Shown piece by piece: positions 60,020 through 64,000 of a stretch of 64,000 nt of DNA. How positions within the stretch are numbered: the first letter of the stretch is position 1; each line of letters opens with the position of its first letter. The notes beneath the pieces were generated by a model. It was not told where the DNA came from, made no database searches, and saw only the letters and a program-made list of their open reading frames with translations. Source of the DNA: Streptomyces sp. V1I1 (GTDB lineage Bacteria; Actinomycetota; Actinomycetes; Streptomycetales; Streptomycetaceae); NCBI RefSeq assembly GCF_030817355.1, contig NZ_JAUSZH010000001.1, forward strand, positions 3,659,001 to 3,723,000, in the 5' to 3' direction. The translations under genes and the position numbers were made by a program.

Positions 60020-61468
60020 ATGTCGGCCGTCCCCGTCCCCCTCGACACCCGCCTCTGCCAACTGCTGGGGCTGCTGGGCTCGGCAGCGCTCGCCGCGGGC
60101 GGCGTGACCGCGGGTGCGCTGCCCGTACGGGATGCGCTCGCCCCCGAGTCCGGACGGGCCGCGCTCGGCCTGATCGCCGCGTACTTCGGACTCGTACTGC
60201 TGGTCGCTGCCTGGGCGCTGCTCGGGCGGGCGGTGCGCGGTCCCGAGCCTCCGGGCCGCCGCACCCTGCTGCTCACGCTCGGACTGTGGGCCGCCCCGCT
60301 GCTGCTGGCGCCGCCGCTGTTCAGCCGGGACGTGTACAGCTATCTCGCGCAGGGGGCGATGGTCGACGCGCAGATCGATGTGTACGCGAACGGGCCATCC
60401 CGGCTCGGCGGGCCGCTGAACGCCGAGGTGGCACCGCTGTGGCAGCACACCCCGACTCCGTACGGACCGCTCTTCCTCGCCTGCGCGACCGCGATAACCG
60501 ACTTCTCCCGTACCGAGGTGTTCACCGGAGTGCTCGGCATGCGGCTGGTCGCGCTGCTCGGGGTCGCCGTGATGGTCCTCTGCCTGCCCACGCTGGCCCG
60601 GCACTGCGGGGCCGACCCGGCCACCGCGCTCTGGCTCGGGGCGCTCAACCCGCTGGTGCTGCTGCATCTCGTCGGCGGGGCGCACAATGACGCGATCATG
60701 CTCGGGCTGCTGGGCGCGGGGCTGGTGGCGGCGCTGGGCCGGTGGCCGATCCTGGCCGTCGTACTGGTCACCCTCGCCGCCTTGGTGAAGGCCCCGGCCG
60801 CGCTGGGGCTACTGGCCATCGCCCTGCTCTGGGGCCGACAGCTCGCGGGCCGTACCCCTCGGGTGAAGGCCCCACGCGTGAAGGCCGCGCTGGCCGTGCT
60901 CGGAGTCTGCGCAGCGACGACGGCGGCGACAACGGCCGTGGCAGGTACGGGATACGGGTGGATAGCCGCCCTCGACACCCCGGTCTCGCCGCAGAACTGG
61001 TCGATCACCTCATCACTCGGCCGGATGACGGGCGCGCTGCTGGAGAGCGCGGGCAGCAGCCTGGCCCAATTCGCCGCCCCTGCCTGGCACTTGGCGGGGC
61101 TGGCCGCCACCGCGCTGGCCATACTGATCGCCTGGCGGCGCCATCTGCCGCGCCCGGTGTACGCACTCGGGCTGAGCCTGATCGCGGTGGCCGTCCTCGG
61201 ACCCGCGATACGGCCCTGGTACGTGCTGTGGGGCCTGTTCCTGATTGCCGCAGCCGGGCCCGCCAGACCGGTGCGCCGGGCGGTCGCCGCGGCGAGCGCC
61301 GTTCTGGCCCTGGCCGTACTGCCCAGTGGCTTCGCACCGGAGGGGCCGCAGGTGGCGCTGGCGACCTTCGGCGGAATCCTCGCGGTGCTCGCGCTGTGGT
61401 GCACGCACCGCATCGCGGGACGGGCCTCGTCCCGCGCCGGGACCGGACCGCTGGGGAGCGCCGCATGA
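60020..61468 (+). CDS. Polytopic glycosyltransferase, MptB-like alpha-1,6-mannosyltransferase family
   Basis: A 482-residue membrane protein with about 12 helices. Signature stretches are LFSRDVYSYLAQGAMVD (acidic residue after the first helix), QHTPTPYGPLFL and GGAHNDAIMLGLLGAG with VKAPAALGLLAIAL, as in the polyprenol-phosphate-mannose dependent GT-C enzymes MptA/MptB of actinobacteria. It probably adds mannose or another hexose to a lipid-linked glycan outside the membrane. The ATG at 60020 has no ribosome-binding site. Its stop lies in the first copy of a repeat array. Confidence 0.88.
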   Translation: MSAVPVPLDTRLCQLLGLLGSAALAAGGVTAGALPVRDALAPESGRAALGLIAAYFGLVLLVAAWALLGRAVRGPEPPGRRTLLLTLGLWAAPLLLAPPLFSRDVYSYLAQGAMVDAQIDVYANGPSRLGGPLNAEVAPLWQHTPTPYGPLFLACATAITDFSRTEVFTGVLGMRLVALLGVAVMVLCLPTLARHCGADPATALWLGALNPLVLLHLVGGAHNDAIMLGLLGAGLVAALGRWPILAVVLVTLAALVKAPAALGLLAIALLWGRQLAGRTPRVKAPRVKAALAVLGVCAATTAATTAVAGTGYGWIAALDTPVSPQNWSITSSLGRMTGALLESAGSSLAQFAAPAWHLAGLAATALAILIAWRRHLPRPVYALGLSLIAVAVLGPAIRPWYVLWGLFLIAAAGPARPVRRAVAAASAVLALAVLPSGFAPEGPQVALATFGGILAVLALWCTHRIAGRASSRAGTGPLGSAA

Positions 61469-61585
61469 AGCTCACCGCTGGGGAGCGCCGCATGAACGGG
61501 GAGCGCCGCGTGAATCGGGGAGTGCCGTATGAACGGGGAGCGCGGTATGAAGGAGAGTCCCGCATGAAGGGGTGCCCCGCATGAG
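61453..61585 (+). repeat. Seven 17-bp repeats each carrying a ribosome-binding site and start codon
   Basis: Copies start at 61453, 61480, 61498, 61517, 61535, 61552 and 61569, following GGGGAGCGCCGCATGAA. Every copy holds a GGAG-like element 6 nt before ATG or GTG. The array fills the junction between the two glycosyltransferase genes. Confidence 0.88.
61465..61584 (+). CDS. 39-codon mini-ORF inside the repeat array
   Basis: The ATG of copy 1 overlaps the stop of the first glycosyltransferase (ATGA), and the mini-ORF's own stop overlaps the start of the next gene (ATGA at 61581). Its product (MKLTAGERRMNGERRVNRGV...) is repeat-derived and basic. It may act only as a translational coupler. 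There is no known family. Confidence 0.4.
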   Translation: MKLTAGERRMNGERRVNRGVPYERGARYEGESRMKGCPA

Positions 61586-62915
61586 GGGGAGCATGGCCTT
61601 GCCGACGAGCACGCGCGGACGGCTGCTCCTGGTGGGGGGTCTCGCGGCGGCCGTCGGGCTGTTCCTCGCGACGGTCCCGCTCCACCGGGACTGGTTCGAC
61701 CTCGGCGTCTACTACGGAACCGTCGAAAGCTGGAAGCACGGCGGGAGGATCTACGACTATCTGGTACCCGGGACGCACTACGGCTTCACCTATCCGCCGT
61801 TCGCCGCCCTGTGCATGCTGCCGATGACCCTGGTCGACTGGCCGAGCGCCGTCGCGATCAGCACGCTGCTCAATCTCGCGGCGGCGGGCGCGATCCTGTA
61901 CTGGACGGCCGGCGCCGCCGTCCGCCGACAGGGCTGGTCCCGGTGGTTCGCCTTCGCCGTTGCGGGCTGTCTGTTCGTCCTGCTGGAGCCGGTCCGCGAC
62001 ACCTTCAGCTTCGGCCAGGTCAATCTGCTGCTGCTGGCGCTCGTGCTCGCCGACGCCTGGCTGCTGTCCACCGGCCGCGAGCGGTTCGCGGGCCTAGGCA
62101 TCGGCCTCGCCGCCGCGATCAAGCTCACCCCCGCCATCTTCATCTGCTACCTGCTGGTGACCCGGCGCTGGCGTGCCGCCGCCACGGCCTCGGGCGTCGC
62201 GATCACCGCGACGCTGCTGGCTCTGTGGGCGGCCCCCGACGCGTCCCGCGTCTACTGGACCGAGGCGATGTGGGACACGGACCGAGTCGGTTCGCTCGCG
62301 TACGTCTCCAACCAGTCCTGGCAGGGAGTCCTGGCCAGACTCTCGGAACCGGGCGCCCCCAGCCGCCTGGTGTGGGCGGTCGGCGTGATCGTGCTCCTGT
62401 GCGTCTGGGCCTGGCGCGCACGCCGCGCGGTCGCCGTGGGCGACGAGATGGCGGGCTTCGCGCTGACCGGTCTCACGGCCTGTCTCATCAGCCCGGTCAC
62501 CTGGGTGCACCATCTGGTCTGGCTCTTCCCCGCCCTCGCCGTACTCATCGACGCGGGTCTGCGCCATGGGAAGGAGGACCCTAGGCGACGGCGGCTGCTG
62601 AGGTGGGCCGTAGCGATATACGTGGTGCTGTGCAGCAGCGTCGTATGGCTGTGGAGCTGGGACGCCACGGGGGTCGACGGCTTCCTCGGCAGCAATACGT
62701 ACGTCTGGATCTCGCTCGGCCTGCTGCTCGCGCTCCCACTGCGGGAAGGCGCGCCCGCGGCGGCCGCCCACCCCCTCCCCCGGCCTGCGGGGTCTGCAAC
62801 GATGGGCGCATGCGCGCACGCTACGGAGTACCCCTGGGAATCACGGCAGTCGGCGCGGCCGGCCTCGCCTACGCCGCCGGCTTCGAGGCCCGCTCCTTCC
62901 GCCTCCGACGGCTGA
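61581..62915 (+). CDS. Polytopic glycosyltransferase of the GT87 family (PimE-like)
   Basis: A 444-residue GT-C membrane enzyme. HRDWFDLGVYYGTVESWKHGGRIYDY contains the catalytic-type Asp after helix 1, and TYPPFAALCMLP, SFGQVNLLLLALVLADAWLL and GLGIGLAAAIKLTPAIF are typical for GT87 mannosyltransferases. It uses polyprenol-phosphate sugars. Starts at 61581 or 61593 both have G-rich sites. The last 35 residues overlap the phosphoesterase gene by 106 bp and have Pro/Ala/Ser composition, so the true end may be earlier. Confidence 0.88.
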   Translation: MRGSMALPTSTRGRLLLVGGLAAAVGLFLATVPLHRDWFDLGVYYGTVESWKHGGRIYDYLVPGTHYGFTYPPFAALCMLPMTLVDWPSAVAISTLLNLAAAGAILYWTAGAAVRRQGWSRWFAFAVAGCLFVLLEPVRDTFSFGQVNLLLLALVLADAWLLSTGRERFAGLGIGLAAAIKLTPAIFICYLLVTRRWRAAATASGVAITATLLALWAAPDASRVYWTEAMWDTDRVGSLAYVSNQSWQGVLARLSEPGAPSRLVWAVGVIVLLCVWAWRARRAVAVGDEMAGFALTGLTACLISPVTWVHHLVWLFPALAVLIDAGLRHGKEDPRRRRLLRWAVAIYVVLCSSVVWLWSWDATGVDGFLGSNTYVWISLGLLLALPLREGAPAAAAHPLPRPAGSATMGACAHATEYPWESRQSARPASPTPPASRPAPSASDG

Positions 62916-63736
62916 CGGTTCCGGTGCTGCCGCAGGGGATGCGGCCGCTGCGCGTACTCCAGGTCTCCGACATCCACATGGTGAGCGGCCAGCGAAAGAA
63001 GCGCGCCTGGCTCCAGTCGCTCGCGGGCCTGCGCCCGGACTTCGTGGTCAACACGGGCGACAACCTGTCCGACCCGGAGGCGGTGCCGGAGGTCCTGGAC
63101 GCGCTCGGCCCGCTGCTCGAATACCCCGGCGTGTACGTCTTCGGCTCCAACGACTACTACGGCCCCAAGCTCCGTAACCCCGCCCGCTATCTCTTCGAGA
63201 AGGCCCAGGGCCGGCACGGCCTGAACGGCAACGCCCCGGCCGTCGGCGTGGTCCACAACCCGTGGGAGGGCCTTCGCGACGCCTTCGACGCGGCGGGATG
63301 GGTGGGCCTGAACAACGCCCGTGGCCACCTGAAGCTGGACGGCTACGAACTCGCCTTCACGGGCCTCGACGACCCCCACATCAAGCGCGACCGCTACGAC
63401 CGCGTCGCGGGCGGCCCCGAACCGGGCGCCGACCTGTCACTGGCCGTCGTCCACGCCCCGTATCTGCGCACGCTCGACGCCTTCACGGCGGACGGCTACC
63501 CCCTGATCCTGGCGGGCCACACCCACGGCGGCCAGCTGTGCATTCCCTTCTACGGGGCGCTGGTCACCAACTGCGACCTGGACACGGCCCGCGTGAAGGG
63601 CCTGTCCACCCACCGGTCCGACGGAAACGTCTCGTACCTCCACGTCTCGGCGGGCTGCGGCACGAACCGCTACACCCCGGTGCGGTTCGCGTGCCCGCCG
63701 GAGGCGACGCTGCTGACGCTGACGGCGCGGGACTGA
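62810..63736 (+). CDS. Metallophosphoesterase (calcineurin-like), membrane-associated
   Basis: A 308-residue protein with an N-terminal hydrophobic segment, then the metal motifs VLQVSDIHMV (DxH), VNTGDNL (GDN), FGSNDYYGPK (GND-like), VVHAPY and AGHTHGGQL. It resembles the YkuE family that acts on phosphodiester or UDP-sugar lipids. It lies behind two glycosyltransferases, so a role in lipid-linked glycan turnover is plausible. The ATG at 62810 lies inside the upstream gene. Confidence 0.9.
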   Translation: MRARYGVPLGITAVGAAGLAYAAGFEARSFRLRRLTVPVLPQGMRPLRVLQVSDIHMVSGQRKKRAWLQSLAGLRPDFVVNTGDNLSDPEAVPEVLDALGPLLEYPGVYVFGSNDYYGPKLRNPARYLFEKAQGRHGLNGNAPAVGVVHNPWEGLRDAFDAAGWVGLNNARGHLKLDGYELAFTGLDDPHIKRDRYDRVAGGPEPGADLSLAVVHAPYLRTLDAFTADGYPLILAGHTHGGQLCIPFYGALVTNCDLDTARVKGLSTHRSDGNVSYLHVSAGCGTNRYTPVRFACPPEATLLTLTARD

Positions 63737-63835
63737 GGGCGGTGCGGGGACTGGGGATGGGGCACTGGAGTGGGCGCCGGATGAGGCCCTGGCGGGGGTG
63801 CGAAAACCGGATTTCGCCTGCGGGCGCGGGTGGGC

Positions 63836-63841
63836 TAAAGT
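63836..63841 (+). promoter_or_regulatory. Probable -10 element of the tRNA-Pro gene
   Basis: TAAAGT lies 30 bp before the tRNA, with TTTCGC about 18 bp further up as a weak -35. Confidence 0.4.
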
Positions 63842-63870
63842 AATCGATGTCGCCGCGACGCCGGTGACAT

Positions 63871-63944
63871 CGGGGTGTAGCGCAGCTTGGCAGCGCGCTT
63901 CGTTCGGGACGAAGAGGTCGTGGGTTCAAATCCCGCCACCCCGA
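63871..63944 (+). tRNA. tRNA-Pro (anticodon CGG)
   Basis: The 74-nt cloverleaf has acceptor arms CGGGGTG and CACCCCG, D-arm GCGCAGCTTGGCAGCGC, anticodon stem CTTCG/CGAAG around TTCGGGA (CGG reads CCG) and T-arm GTGGGTTCAAATCCCGC. The 3' CCA is not encoded (A then CAG). A terminator follows. Confidence 0.97.
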
Positions 63945-63960
63945 CAGCTGAAACACCAGG

Positions 63961-63999
63961 TCAGGGCCACCTTCTGATGTCAGTAGGTGGCCCTGATTT
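63961..63999 (+). terminator. tRNA-Pro terminator
   Basis: TCAGGGCCACCT (63961-63972) pairs perfectly with 63985-63996, followed by TTT. Confidence 0.85.
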
Positions 64000-64000
64000 G

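Noticed and set aside
63564..63956. A minus-strand frame reading SGWRDLNPRPLRPERSALPSCATPR
   Set aside because: It is the antisense of tRNA-Pro, a well-known false protein.
1..64000. Secondary-metabolite gene cluster or prophage structural genes
   Set aside because: No polyketide, peptide-synthetase, terpene or phage capsid, tail or terminase genes were seen; the holin-like protein is an ordinary chromosomal family.

Overview
The window is a stretch of chromosome from a Streptomyces or a very close relative. The evidence is very high GC with GC-rich third codon positions, many GTG starts, frequent ATGA/TGATG overlaps, and hallmark developmental genes: bldG with its partner anti-sigma gene, wblA, a crp-type regulator, and a lysine-repeat TopA. 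The order tmk-topA-hppA-bldG-tad-acsA-nhaA-nth-crp-(Get3-like pair)-wblA-PBP matches, from memory, the conserved core around SCO3542-SCO3580 of S. coelicolor. No database was searched.

Layout. 1-8.1 kb (minus strand): the MFS-thymidylate kinase fusion (cut by the window edge), topA (carrying a one-base frameshift in this sequence), a small membrane protein, a methyltransferase and a lipoprotein. 8.1-14.2 kb: the proton-pumping pyrophosphatase hppA and the bldG/anti-sigma switch, divergent from an Hrq1/MrfA-like helicase. 14.2-19.2 kb: a compact Tad/Flp secretion operon (ssd/cpaE-tadA-tadB-tadC-flp-tadE-tadE-like), almost every junction overlapping. 19.6-24.1 kb: a HAD phosphatase, a degenerate Fic-like protein, a CooC-like ATPase and a deacetylase-type lipoprotein. 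24.4-39.2 kb: a SulP-carbonic anhydrase fusion, acsA, nhaA, a holin-like protein, an epoxide hydrolase-like protein, a MarP-like protease, two Nudix hydrolases, nth, crp, an SPFH protein and a metallo-beta-lactamase-fold hydrolase. 39.3-49.9 kb: a large secreted PQQ-type sugar dehydrogenase with carbohydrate-binding, FN3 and PEBP modules, ridA, a Get3/ArsA-like ATPase pair, wblA, a class A penicillin-binding protein and yqeY.

49.9-59.8 kb is an accessory island: a serine recombinase truncated at its 3' end, an HNH nuclease, an unidentified membrane protein, two complete IS3-family elements (each with terminal inverted repeats and a target-site duplication) and a WhiJ/AbaA-like regulatory module. 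A 25-bp sequence (22 of 25 matching) occurs in inverted orientation at both ends, 3 bp upstream of the recombinase start at 49.9 kb and again at 59.8 kb. It may represent attachment half-sites.

60.0-64.0 kb: two polyprenol-phosphate-sugar glycosyltransferases joined by a strange array of seven 17-bp repeats, each carrying a ribosome-binding site and start codon, then a metallophosphoesterase and tRNA-Pro(CGG).

The core genes serve housekeeping and development: DNA topology, pyrophosphate energy, sigma-factor switching, acetate activation, pH and Na+ control, DNA repair, cAMP response and cell-wall synthesis. Several genes appear to be transcribed without a leader, with a TANNNT box 6-7 nt before the start codon.
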